A stretch of 64,000 bases of DNA from Aquila chrysaetos chrysaetos (taxonomy: Eukaryota > Chordata > Aves > Accipitriformes > Accipitridae): NCBI RefSeq assembly GCF_900496995.4, contig NC_044005.1:51780517-51844516 (forward strand), in the 5' to 3' direction. Positions 25,933-39,062 of the stretch are shown here, piece by piece. Within the stretch, counting starts at the first letter, position 1; every line of letters starts with the position of its first letter. The translations under genes and the position numbers were made by a program. The notes beneath the pieces were generated by a model that saw only the letters and a program-made list of their open reading frames with translations, was not told the origin of the DNA and did no database searches.

Positions 25933-28900
25933 ATGTGCAAGCTACTTTTATCAACTAAACTCTTCAATGTCTTACACTAAACACTTTCCATAAACTATGT
26001 GTCTTGACACTGTCCACACATACTACATTGAATGTGATATCAGGGTAGATGACCTGTAATTATTTGAGTCTTCTTTTGTGTTCTGTTTGAATACTTCCAG
26101 ACTTGGGCTTTTCTCAAGTATACTAAGATTTATCAGAAATAATGACAGAAGGCCATTGATCTTTTTAGTTTATTTTTCTGTGACTCCTGGATGAAAGCCA
26201 TAGACACTCAGACTGTATTGCATATTCAGATTTTAAAAAAAATCCTATTTAAATCTTTTTAAGAAAAATACATTATTTTCTGGAACATTTTGTGCAAATG
26301 TTGATTGCAAAATTGTGGGGCTTTTTTAAGGAAAGCTGACTGTAGTTTAAAAAATATCCTTTTCATTGGTTTAGGTAAATTGAATTCACTTACAGTAACA
26401 TAGACTGAAGCAGGATTGCTGAATCCAAATCCATGACATCAGAGAAATGTATTCGTGGGCAAGTGCTGCTTACTACTGCAGCTGGGGGCAAGAATTAGCT
26501 TTACAAGAAAAGTGCTGCCTGAGGAAAATGAGAAAAAAAAAACCTACTCCCATTTTTTAATAGCTTTACCATGCAAATCAATGCACTTAACTTACACTTA
26601 CCATTTAATACAGATAGTGCAGTACATAAATTCAGCACTGTAGGTAAGGTCATGTAATCCTTTGGTAGCACCACCATTAGAAGATGATAAAATTTGTGAA
26701 ACATTGCATTTTAATTAGTTATGAGCCTTGCTCTCCTGGAAAGTCACGGCTGCAGCTTGTAGTTCGGGATCCTTTGAATGAACGCTGGATAGAAGGAAAT
26801 CTCAGAAATATTTCAGGAAATTTCAGGAATATTCCCACTTTCTCTAAGAAATTATTCTGGGTTTACATTTCTTAAAAGAAGAATGTGAAACCAAGATTTA
26901 ACTGTAACTTCCCTTGTCTTCTTTCCTGTTGACACAGTTATTTACTCACTATGTGTGAATAATTGCTAGCGACCAAACTGCTCTGTGAACTTGATTTTTA
27001 TTTGCCTGCAGTACAGGTGGGTTTCTTCCAGTGTGTTTCTTGGCTAAATTCACCCATGTGGGGTGCTGGCATTATTAGAGCTTGCGAACTGGACACAGAA
27101 GCCATTCCCCCTGACATTGCTTCTCGCTGTGCTTGCTCTCAGGAGTGACATGATTCCCTCTGATGGCTGGCTGGCTGGCTCCAACTCCGGCTTAAAAATC
27201 CCACTAGAATCTTGGTATTTTTTTTTTCCCTGGGAGACGCTGACATAAACAGGAATGAGGAACTCCAGAAACTATGAAATCATTTCTTTTCCACCCAAAC
27301 AGGCTGTATGTGAGACATTTTTCCAACAGTAAAGAGGGTTCTGTCAGATTTATTGCCTGGGTGCAGTTTGCATTTACTTTTCCCTCCTCACCATCACCCA
27401 GGTTTATTGCCATGTCCATACGGAATAAATAGCAGAACTGGAGATCCAGATCCCTAACATGCCTTCTACCACTGAGTCAACTCCTCCTATTCAAAGGGGA
27501 CTTAAAGCATCTTTAATCCTTGAGCAGAGGCAAGACACTTAACCAGAAGACTTTCTTGAATAATAAAGAGCAAGCAGAACCAGGCTGGAAGATGGAGAAG
27601 CGAAAATCCCCTATGATCCATCTGTTCTGGTTGAGATACTGCCTTGGTTAGATAAGTCAATGTTTTACTAGGTAGGCACCCTAAGGCTAGTCTGGTTCAT
27701 GCCAGAAGTTGGTTTGTCTTCTGCATACTTCAGGGTGATGGATTGGTCATAGAAAGTGCTCCTTGGTGAGCCAGGAGACAACTTTCAAAATAGAGCCTGA
27801 ACCTCTGTTCAAAAGAAGAGGCAAGTCTCATTCTGCTGATTTTCTAACTGTAGAAATTGGGCTAAAATACTCATTTGGCATGTTAATTTTTTTTTATTTT
27901 AAGGGCTCATCACAGACCCTTTCTACTAGCTTGGAAAGCTATGTCCCATTCCATTTGACTGTCCACACTGTCACTGAGGGCAAAGTCTGTTTTCTGGCAT
28001 GCTCCTGCAAGAAGAAATATTTCTTCATTGAAAATGAACCTTCCAGAACCATGGGAACAGCTGGAGTTCATTGATTTTTGACTTATGACAAACACCCCTT
28101 GTTATGTTTTGCAGTATGAACTCAGCTTTCGCTACTTCCTGAGGAGAGAAAACGTTACGTCTGCCTTCCTGATCGGGCTGCAACAGTTTATTAATTTCCC
28201 AGGAATGCTAATTCAGTGCCTCTCTTCTTTCTCTTCTTATAGTCAAACCACTCAGGCAAAAGTTTGGGAACATCCAAGATTATTTTAAAGCAATTCACAC
28301 TCCGTATTTCATTACGCTGTCTCATTGAACTGCTCAGCTAAGAGCATCCAAATGACGACGTCATGCAAGCATGTCTTCATTATGTCAGCCCATGAGCATA
28401 ACGATGCTTGTATATGTATACATAAATTTCTAGCAGTTACGGCCCATAGGTTGTAAAGCTGATGTGCTGATCTGAAGCAGAAGGTTGTTTGGCCGCCGCT
28501 TCTTTTCTGTAAAAACCCGGCACCATATCGTCATACGGGTGTGCTCTGGAGCGCAGCGTTAGCACAACGTACAGCTCTGCTTGCTAAGCAAGCGCTGCTG
28601 CCTTTAAATGAACCTGAAGTGTGTGGCTGGGATTTTCACAGACAGTGTTAGAGTGATGAGAAAAAAAACTTTTTAAAAGGAGAATCGTGCCCAGTGAGCC
28701 TACAGGCACATCGACTGGCCATGCTGCCACGGCATGCCTCTCTCAACCTTATTGGGGCTGGTTTCAGTGATGTGTTATTAAAACCAGAGGAAGTATTGTC
28801 AGTTGTAGAGCTGGGCAATCTGTTAAACTGAACGCTTATAATCTTTTGTTGAACAGATTAATGGAAAACTTAAGCAAAAGCAGTTTTCCTAAGAGCCAAC

Positions 28901-29465
28901 CTATGCCTGCTTTTGAAAGGGCCAGACTGATTTTGCATGGGCCAGATTTTTTTTTTTTTTTTTGCACCAATACGATGCAAAACTTCAGTTTGCCCCTTCT
29001 GGATACAAACCCACAGTTGTTTGAAGAGTTTGACTGAGTTTTCCTTGGGTCTTAGGGATTTGTTTGACCCTATCCTTTCTCCTCTTTCCCTCCCTGCCTC
29101 ACCCAACAAAGGGTTTGTGGAGCAATCTCAGTCTTAATTTGACTGAACAAACCAAAGGTTTTAAAGGAATGCTGCCCTGTAAATAACACGATTCTTCCCC
29201 CTTGTGGCATTTCTAGCAAAAAACCACAATTTGTGATGATTCCGGTAAATATTTTGCAAAGCTGACAGACACAAACCCTTGTGTTTCATTTGTAGCTACA
29301 GGTAGGGAGAGGGAGGAGGAGAGCACAGGTCTGAAGCAACATTTGAAGGTGACGTGTGTCACTTTTGACAGGAGTTCAGGGTACAGCAGTGCTGCACCTC
29401 AAGGTACGGCAGTGACATCGTGCAGGGCACAGCCTGACAGGCCAGTGTTGGGCTCTGCCCGGAGG

Positions 29466-29507
29466 CTATTCTGTTTTCAGGGGTCTCTATTCTGTTTTCA
29501 GGGGTCT
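29466..29507. repeat. 21-bp perfect tandem duplication
   Basis: Two adjacent identical copies of a 21-bp unit beginning CTATTCTGTTTTCAGGGG. This is a recent local duplication, because no difference has accumulated. Confidence 0.92.
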
Positions 29508-31499
29508 CGTGCTCTTCCAGTGACACCATTTAACTCCACGCTGCCCCAGCAATCACAGGAGTCAGTGGAGGTAGCGTGTCCCTGCAGCAAAGAGGCATTC
29601 CTTGGGGGTATCGGATCAGCGTCCTGTTCTTCTTTACCCTGATACCCCACCGCTCATCTAAATAGATGCTGTGGAGGCCACCAAGGTCTTCTGGCAATTG
29701 ATATGCTGTCAATGCAGTGACGGTACGGTGCCTCAGAGGAGATCGCTCATTCCTCTGCCTCAGAGCAGTAATGCCAGAGGGTGCATTTTTCATGTGCCAT
29801 TGCAGAGCATAGAGGAAGTTTCAGAGGAACTGCAAGTGAATTTCAGGATGTAATAGCATGTCATTAATTTTATGAAGTTACCAAAATATAACTTAGGGGA
29901 GGGCTTTGCTTGACACTGCTCTTCCTCTAGTGACTTGGCATAATAAATCTGTATAGCAAATAATTCTGCTTCTCTGCATTTATCCTCATTGTTTAATGTT
30001 AGATCCCTGCATCAATATACACCTGAGCTGTTTTGTGATGAAAAAGAAACTAGATTTCCTGGGAAGGGGCAGGAGGGGACACATACATGCTGTCATGTCA
30101 CTTCGCAGCAATTCTGGTTTGAAGCTCTGGTTCTTACTTCAGCCCCAGCGCATCTTCAAGGGCTGTGAACAGTATTCAGCCTCTCTTGGCGACCTGGTAT
30201 CAGTGTGCAGCTCTCAGGGGTTACAAATGAGGCACAGCAGTATTTTAAGAGCAGAAGAACACTCCTCCCATTAAAAGTCTTTGCAACACCTTTAACTAAG
30301 GCAGAGCTCTGCTTCATCGAATAGCATCTGCACCTTTAACTTCTTTTGCTCTGTACTGCAGGCAAGGTAAGGAGCACACACTTCCACAACAATTTTTCCT
30401 GCTTGGAAAATCAGAGCCTAAGTCTGCTTTTGACATGAAAAATAAAAACCCATGTGCACTTTTCAGTCTGTTTCATCAGCCTGGCACAGAGACTCCCTGT
30501 AAACTCACTCTGCTGCAGCAAACTAGCACGTTTATTTTTCATTCTAAGTCCTGAAATAGTAGCAATCTCCTATTTAATTTCCCTGGTAACTGTATGGAAG
30601 AGAATAGAGTATTCCCTGGCATAGATATGCAGGGCAATAACTGAACTTCATGATGAGCAATTTCAAAATATCATCAGTCTTTGCCACTGCAGGATATTTT
30701 TTCCTCAATTCTCCCACCAAACCCTGCCCACAGTCAACAGTTTTTACACTCTCCCATTTGTTCCCACACAGATTCCCAAATATTTGATTACCGTGTTGGT
30801 CAGATCCATCCATCTGCTGCAGCTGTTTTGTAGTACCACAGGTATACACTGGCCATAAACCTGAAATGTGCTTCGTAGCTGCTGTGCATTAGTGGAAGTC
30901 TCAAGCCATTAACTGAATACAGCTGTAGACACAGAGGGCCTGGGATCTGGTCCTGACATGGCAGCTTGGAAAATCTCAGCTTAAAATGACAGATATATGC
31001 GTTCTGCACAAAATGTTAGAAAATTGGCCTCTGGGAGCTGGGGGCAGCCGCGCTGCAAGCTCTCCCCCCGTCTGCCATGGCCGCAGCAACTCTTGCTGGG
31101 AAAGGAAGGGGCAATTCCACCCCTGTGCTGGGGCAAACGTAGGCTGAGTGTGAGATGGGGCCGCATGGTGCGTATTGCTGTGAATCACACTGTTTCTATG
31201 ACTTCCGAGTCCCTGGGACTAAAAGGAGCCCCTTATCACATTTTCCTCTAGAAACTCAGTGCAGCACCTGAACCTGAGGCTGAAGGACGTGTTTGGACAA
31301 TAATTCTGTGTCTGCTCTCAGCATCCACCCTTAATTCCAAAGAGAGGTCTCAGACTAAGGTGGTCCTGCTGCTAAAACTATCATTTACATTGAGGCAAGG
31401 CTATGTATAGTAGGTACCTCAAGATTATCAAAATACGCCATTATTTCAAACAGCATGGTGAGGTGAAACTGGACCAATATCGTCTGTATACACACACCC

Positions 31500-31532
31500 C
31501 TCTATCTATCTATCTACCTACCTATCTATAAC
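31500..31532. repeat. CTAT/CTAC microsatellite
   Basis: An interrupted tetranucleotide array of CTAT with a CTAC interior, about eight units. Confidence 0.9.
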
Positions 31533-34500
31533 ATGGACTGTTTCCTAGTTTCTCCTCCAGCTGGGTCACAATGAAGTCTTACATGCTAGAGAAATTAATC
31601 TTGGTTTTCTTGCCCAAGCCTCAGTGAATGGATTATGACCTGTGTCATACAGCCACCCCAGGCAGGATGACACCTGGGCATTGATATACAACACAGACAG
31701 TGTTTACCTATCAGCAGAAACCCCACAGCTGCAAAGCTCAAAAAGCATGGCCACAGCAAGGGATTCTTCTGCTTCATGTCAAAAGCATTGACCAGCCAAT
31801 ATCATCTTTGCAAATAGATTTGATCGTCTCCTGTCTTGGTGAGGTCAAGTAAGCTCTCTGTGCACAGCATCTCACCCATCTTCTTCCCCTCCTCCTCTTT
31901 TCTGTTACTCTCCTGACACTTCCCTTCTGCCTTCACTGTATAAACTTGCCATTGTTATTAATTCCTTGCTCCTTGTTCCTTCCTGCCTTGACTTTATAAG
32001 GCAAGAACAGAGGAGCAGCCCCCATGGAAAGAAATAAATGTTATTACTACGAGGGGACGAAAACTCCACTGCTCCTGGGTCGTAGGCTCCCACATTGCCA
32101 TTGTGTTTCTGGGAGAGCCAGAAAAGGCAGCTAAAGTCCTTAAACTGCCCATACTATATGAGCTATAAAACCTGGGACAGTGTGCTGGGGAGCCCTGAAC
32201 ATCTTGGACAGATGATCCTGTTATAACAATAAATTTCTTCCGTGAGCTCATTCTGCTTGCAGGTGACAGGTATGCGTGCAGTCCTATGATTTAGCGCCGG
32301 CCTTATGTGTGTAAGTCTGGTGTCAGAGGAAAGCTATATTGACCAGAAATGGTGCTAGTATCTGGCATATCTGATTGCCTGTGTACGAAAAAGTGGAGTT
32401 TTCCCTGATGTGAACTGCTATAAGGTACATACAGCTCCACGTATCAGACTGACTGGATCTGGAAAGGGATCTCAGAGCACAGGGCAATGCGGATGAAATG
32501 TCAAAAAGATATTAACATGCTGGGGATTGGAGAAAGCAGGAAATTTTATATTTATTCTGTTGAAAAAGCTGTTACAATAGCTCAGACATATGCCTTGGCT
32601 ATGCTGTGTCATTGTAACAGACATTATATTATTGTTGAAACTTATTTTATTTTTAAAAAGACAGAAAAGCTGCCAAGAAGGGCTAATGTCTCTAAACCTT
32701 AGTGAAGCAGGAGATAATACGTGGTGCAGGAATGATCAGAATTACTAGTTTCTGCTAAAGCGGCCTGGGTTATGGCTCTGTAGACCTTTATTGTGCAGAA
32801 ATGCTTGCTGAAGTGGCCCCTTCTTCCTTCTCACCTCCGTGTCTTGCTCCTACACCACACTTCCCTCTTTCGTTGTGGCTGGCACAACTGCTCGTATACT
32901 CATGCAACAAACTAGATCAGCGAACTTATCTGTCTGACAGTCAACATGCATTTTCTTGGCCGTGCTACTTTTCAGCCAAACCAAAGCATCGATTCAGTTG
33001 ATGATCTGGACACACAAACCCTTGTGCCAATGGTTAAGGTTAATGGTGTTAATGGGCCCCATTCCTTGGCCTTGCTTCCCTTGCTGCATCATGATTAGCT
33101 CTGAAGTTCTTATGCTGTGCACAAGTAATGTATTCAGATCCATGTATGTTCAGAGGGTGATGTAATGAGGTAATCTGACAATTTGTGACAAAGTCAGACA
33201 AATCTGACTTGCTGAAGCACTAAGACTAGCAGCAGCCATCTGGCCAGGTGGGGTCTTACAAAAGCATATTTATGTGTCAAAATGGAAGCAAAGATAGACA
33301 AACCTCCTTCACTGCAGGAGCCAGGAGAAAAACTAATTTCATAATTAAATCAGTTATCAAGAACAGAAGGGGTAGAAGTGGGGCGAAACCACATAAAGTG
33401 AATTTCTACTCCAGGCGATCCGGCTCACTCCAAGGCTTCCCCTTCTTTACAGGTTGCCTTGCCGCTGACCCGCTCTCCGAGCGCCAAGCACTGCAAGCGG
33501 GAAGCCCTGGAGCCTGTGGGCGTTTGTCCCTCTACCAGACTGCACAGCAGCGGCTGCAGGGGCTGCCAGCCAGGATGTCAGCCCGAAAGAAACCTCTCCA
33601 AGTGAAAAGCCTTCCCTGTAAAATGGGGAAGAAGGTGCTCGGCCACCAGGATTTCCCTGAGCCTCCAGCATCTGTTAGAAGTAGGCGAACTCTAATGTGC
33701 ACTTACCCTTACCTGACTCGTAATGACTTTATTTTCAAGGAATTTTGCCAGTTTAAAATTCCAAATGTAAGTCAAATAATTATGTGAGAATAGCCATTTT
33801 TAATTTTTTTAAGTTCATTTTTAGTCCTTCTTTAGCAGTCTCAAAAATGTGATCCAAATTATCATAGTGACTCCAAAGAATACAGATAAGAAACAAAATG
33901 TATGTGTGAAAATCACAGTTATCACTAAGATTTTTAGCCCCAAAATAAGTTTTATGGGATTATGCTGTCTGTACATCATTCACTCCCCTTACAGTTTCTG
34001 AATCCTTTGCTTTATGTCAGCCAAGTCTGACAGAGGTCTCCAGGCCCCAAAGGTATTCAGATTCCTGAAAGTTTCATGCAAATCACCTTAGGGGACTCAA
34101 ATGAATTCCCCTTCAAGGGGAAGTTAAGCAAAACATCCCTCTTGCCGGCAGTGGTCACCCAGCGCACTGGCAGCCAGCCCGCACACATGCTGGGGTGCAC
34201 TGCCTCTGCCTTGGGGTGCCCTACGGGGAGCACTGGGTTGTTGCAAAGGAGACAGAGGAGCCATCGGGCAGGCACAAACCCGTAGGAAAGCACATCGCCT
34301 TGTTTTTCTTGCTCACAGAAAAAACTGCCGGGTCAAGTGCAATACCGAGTCTCCTGGGCTTGGAACGCAGCGGGTAATGAGTGCTGGTCATACTGTGGTC
34401 CGTTGTCTTCTCTCACAGCCTTAAATATACATCACAATTTAGTAAGTTAAGATGGAATTTCAGTGCTGTTTGAAATGGTACTGATTCCACGTCAAAAGCA

Positions 34501-37500
34501 ATGTGGCAGAGTAGAGGCACGGTAGTATATAAGGGACCTGCGAAGTCCCAGGTTGTTAAGGGGTAGCAGGGCAGGGTAGGAAAAGGAATGAGCTCACATG
34601 GCAGCTAATGCAGAGAAAAATTCGGAGAATCACTTCTAGTGTTTTCTAATTTTTATTTGTGGTGTTTGACAAAAAGAATCCTGGAAAAAAGGTCTCTCAA
34701 AATAAATGGTGGCTTCTGTTCCTAGGCCAATAAACCCGCCTTTCATCTTCTAGTATGGAAGAGCTTATTTGCATTTATAATTTGTATTGACAAAGGCTTT
34801 ACAAGTCATAGCAGGACACATTTTTAATAACCACATGGAACAAAACTTTCTCCCTTCTGAGAAACCTTTGTGAGAAGCACTGGCTCAGCTCCTGGTTCTG
34901 AGTCCAGACCACAGCAGGAGCCGAGCGCCGCTGCGAGGACTCACCAGTCAGCTGCGCTGGAGCCCACTGGGAGATGGGATCTGCCAGCTACCACCGCATT
35001 TTGGGTGGAATGCTTTTTCCACCTTCCTCTAAAGACCTGTATCGCATGCATTTAAGGCAGCACTTTGGCTTCTCTTCTACGTGGTAAGGATGTGCTGTTG
35101 TAGCTGTTTGACGAACGGCTGTGACGCACCACAGAGCGACAGAGGGAGAGGCTGGAGTGCTGTGGGAGCCACATAAATACACGCTCACACTACTTATGGG
35201 GGTCTCTGCCCTCGCTGTGTGACCTGGCACCTGACAGACACAGCCTGTCCCACGCACCGGGTCCTGACAAATTTCCTGGTTCACTTTTTTCCTGGGTGTC
35301 CCATCCTCCCTCAATGACATTTAAAGCACAGCAGCTGCTCTGAGGCTCCCAAACAGTTGCAGACAGGTTGGGTGCCAGGTCCCCAGGCAGGATTTTAACC
35401 ACCTAGGGCTTGAGATGAGGCTAGTTCCCCATGCGGCATCTTTGTGTCAAATCTGTAGAAAGATTCATTTCTGTTATTTTCGTTTGCAGGGGTTTTTTTT
35501 TAAGATGTGATTACGCTCCCTACCCATCTCTTCCTGCTTGGATGAGGAGACAGCAAATGGAATACTGCACAGAATGCCAGATTAGAAGCTGCTAAAATAT
35601 ATATGGCCACAAATGTCTGATCACATCTGATGAATAATAACACCCATACCTAGTGTTACAAAACCCTCTCTAAAGGATGTCTGTCTAGCCATCCATCCAT
35701 CATTCTGCAGCAGGGGAAGGGGAGGTAAGTGGAAAGGCGGGAGGCTTCCCTTGCCAGTGCCCGTTGTCTTCACCGCGGGGGAATGTTTGCTCGGTCTCGG
35801 CAGAGATGTTAGCTCAACCCCACGGGCAGAGCATCCCCCGCTGCCAGCTCACGTGGCCCCTCTGCCTCCCTGTGAAACGGCACCGAGGCGTGTGCTCAGC
35901 ACCCTGCCAGCGCGCACGCCTGCACGCGCGTGGGGCAGCTACCCTCCGGGCTGGCGACCCGGCCTGCCGGGCTAACAAGTGTGGAGGGGCGACCAACACA
36001 AATCCTAAGCACCTTTGGGAATGATGACGTGGTACCTCATCGCCAGCTTTCTAGGAATAGAAAACCAAATTTGTCTGCATTAAATAAATTATTAATTGTG
36101 ATTTATTCACTCGATTCAGCAGTTAAAAGCTTGTAAAATTTGTTTTCTTGGTGTATTACTGGGAAGTACGTGTTGTTTAAGCACCAGAAAGACAGAAAGG
36201 CATTCTGTGAAGATTCAGGCTTTTTGTTAATATTTTAAATCCTATTTTATTCACATGTATCTGAAAGGCAATAAAGAGAGATGATAGAATCGATGAAGTG
36301 TTCTTTTCATTTCTTTATGCTATTTCTTGTCAGGGTAGGCTGGTCACATTTTCAGATGTACTCCGCAGCAGCATCCTGAAATAAAGCTGTCTGAATGTAC
36401 AACCAGATTATGCACAACCAACGCAAGCAGGAGCAGCCCTGCCTCAGGGACACAGATCATATAAATTTACGCTCAGGCTGACTCCAGCCTGCCGTCCCCT
36501 GGTTACCTTTGATAGTCCAGGGATTTTGCACTCCTGTTACTTCAGGCCAGCTGGCAACATGCACGTATCTAGATCAACTTAAGTAAAATAAGGTTTGACT
36601 GCGCTGCTAGTGAAAACATAGCGAGAATGAAAAACTAACTCATGATATTTATATTCCAGTGTTATTCATGTTAGGTGTTATCTTAGGCTTAAATTATTTA
36701 TTTTAAAAAAACCCATTTAATTGAGATTTTGTATGTTGTTTGTCCAGTTGTCATCTGTTGACGGGGGAAGCAGGTCAGCACAGGAAGCATCAGTAACACA
36801 ACAGGAATCTCGAGAGGTTTATTTTTCTTCCAAATCTCTCTGCATGTGGTTTTAGCTTCAAATTAAACCACAAAAGCAGTAAATTTTGACACTGTAAAAA
36901 AAGTGGTGGGCTAGAACATTAGACCTGTACAGGATTATGCTTTCAATGGAGGAAAAGTGCAGGGCCTGGTTAATCTTTAAAGGCTTTAGGAACAGTAGAT
37001 ATTCAAGATTTTTTTCTGTGAAAAACAAAAAAATATATACAAACCCAGCATTTTACAATATTAAAAAAATACTAACATGTAGGTATAAATGAATTTATTC
37101 CTAAATTAACTACTTCAGAGACATGATCACAGCCATTAACAGTTCTTTAATACTATTAAAATATCTAGATTTAATACCATGAAATCTCTGGTGACAGTCA
37201 GGAGTTTCTTTTTATTAATTAACTCTTTTACCATTACAGTATTTTTACATGCTTTCTGTTTCTATTTAATGTGCTCTACTACAGGATAAGCTCTAAGCTG
37301 GTCAGTTTTCCCATGTAAAGTCCAGTAGCCCCAGTGAAACCGGGGTCATAGGATTCAGCAGGCTGCTCTGCCCCAACCCAGCTAAGAACCTCATTATCCA
37401 TCTTTTGAAATACTTCAGCTGTAGAAGTGATACACTTATGTAACGCATACTTCAGAAAAAGAAAAGCATCTCTGCTTTTAAAGAGGAATGCTCTGCAGCT

Positions 37501-38307
37501 CCTCCCGCCACTTAATTCTCACAATTTCCTCTTTCTCTGTAAAGTGTGAACTAGAAAAATATTATGATCAAAAAATAGTGATGACCAGAAAAGACAGAAG
37601 AGAAATGATGAAAAGGCAGATGAAAGCAGGGAATAATGCTACCTTAAAAAAGGTACCTAAAAATATTCCAGTTCTGCTCATTTATCAACAATCCTCACAT
37701 CGCATCACAGTGTTTTCCATTTCACCCAGAACCGCTTACTATCTCCTCATGTCAAAACAGAAACTAGAAGCATGTATTGAACAAAACCAACGTCGATTTA
37801 GCATTTCTGCGACCAGCGACCGTAGGAGCTGAGGCCGGGGAGCTGGCGGGCAGCGTGTCAGCCCCGCACTGGTCCCCATCCCAGCCGGGAGCTGGGTGCA
37901 CCCACGGGCGATGGATGCCTCTCTGGCACGGCGGATACGTGGGCTGCGCCTCAATGGCTGGATTTCAAGAGGTCAGTCCCGAACCGAGGGCTTGCCTCCG
38001 CTTTAGGTGTGGAGATCTGGCTGCTCCGTAGATGGAGAGCTTGCCATGGATGCGATGATGGGTGTCTGTGGCGGTGTGCTCAACCGCCCTTCGTGGAAAT
38101 GAGGCAACACTGCTGTGAAAGACCGAAATCTTCAGCCAGATCTCTGCATAGTTTCTCGTAGATGGACCTCCTGCACAGGTATCTAAAAGTGCCAACATCT
38201 ACCATGATTTCACGTTACAGCTACTGATAACAACTGGAACTGCTCTTCCAGAATCTCTAATACGCTGTGAAGCAAGAAGGAATGAGGTTTGGCAGGCAGA
38301 GGGGACC

Positions 38308-38390
38308 TGATTCAGCCAAGTGCTTATGTGTCACTGAAATCAATGGGACTATTTAGGGGCTTAATTGCTTTGCTGAATCCAGGCCAAAGA
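38308..38390. repeat. Small inverted-repeat relic with a TCAATGGGACT core
   Basis: A left arm GATTCAGCCAAGTGCTTA and a right arm TTAATTGCTTTGCTGAATCC are imperfect reverse complements. They flank CACTGAAATCAATGGGACT. The layout suggests a short palindromic (MITE-like) relic of an old amniote repeat. Related cores appear at about 3,630-3,660 and 41,321-41,372. The family name is not known to me. Confidence 0.5.
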
Positions 38391-38969
38391 GACAAAAAGC
38401 AAGATGGTTAAGCTGCAAGGCTTGGATATATATATCTTTAGGCTGGAACACTTGGATCCTTTATTAATATTATGATTCTCCCTAGTAATTCACGGTGGTT
38501 TAGGAAAGTTTCAAAGGAAACACATGCCTTACTTTCTGGCCCTGATTTAGCAAACATTTTGGTGTCTGTGTAGCATTATTCATGCAGATAGTGCCATTTT
38601 CTTAAGAACAGAAAGACACGAGTGAAGTGCCACAACAGGCTGTTTTCACAGGTCAGAGCTGTATTTTAGTATCTACAGCATTTAAGCATTCCTACCAAGG
38701 TTATACAACTGCTAGAGACATCTGGACCCAATACTGAAATGTTCCCTGTTGCAATCTGTGTGCGCGTGAATATTTCTGTGCCAGAATATTTATTTTAAAC
38801 TTTCTTTAAAAGAAAGAACAGTAAGTTCAGGGAGTTACAATTTTTTTCAGTTGTTTTTCTTTCACTAGTAAACATACCTCAGGCAAATAAAAATGAAGAA
38901 TTCCAATACCGATGTTGAAATAATGCTTTTACTCACTGGTTAGTCAGAACCCATACAGAAGGGCTGCAT

Positions 38970-39062
38970 TTGCCCTAATTAATGGCCCATTTTCAGGAGA
39001 GGCTTTAATTAACAGCTGACATTTTAGCAGCACTACAATGTGCTGTGCAATTATCACCTGGC
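38970..39062. promoter_or_regulatory. Possible enhancer: homeodomain and E-box sites
   Basis: Within 90 bp lie CTAATTAATGG (38,975-38,985), TTTAATTAAC (39,004-39,013), the E-box CAGCTG (39,013-39,018) and CAATTATCACCTG, with a second E-box CACCTG at 39,055-39,060. TAATTA cores with nearby E-boxes are typical of developmental enhancers. Function is inference from motif density only. Confidence 0.3.

Larger units (their letters stand above)
25933..38307. other. Intergenic, no supported gene
   Basis: AT-rich DNA with isolated GC-rich patches (about 31.0, 34.2 and 35.8 kb). The longest frame is 179 codons at 33,248-33,787 (plus), basic and without a known domain. The sequence also contains TGACGACGTCA at 28,353-28,363, the 21-bp duplication at 29.47 kb, the CTAT array at 31.5 kb and a T-run near 28,948. 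No exon is supported. Confidence 0.65.

Noticed and set aside
33248-33787. Plus-strand open frame of 179 codons
   Set aside because: One of the longer frames and basic in composition, but no domain, splice pattern or family resemblance is visible; chance or non-coding RNA is more likely.
37488-37832. Charged 114-codon frame (KDRREMMKRQMK stretch)
   Set aside because: The charged segment looks protein-like for a moment, but the flanks do not, and there is no family match I can name.
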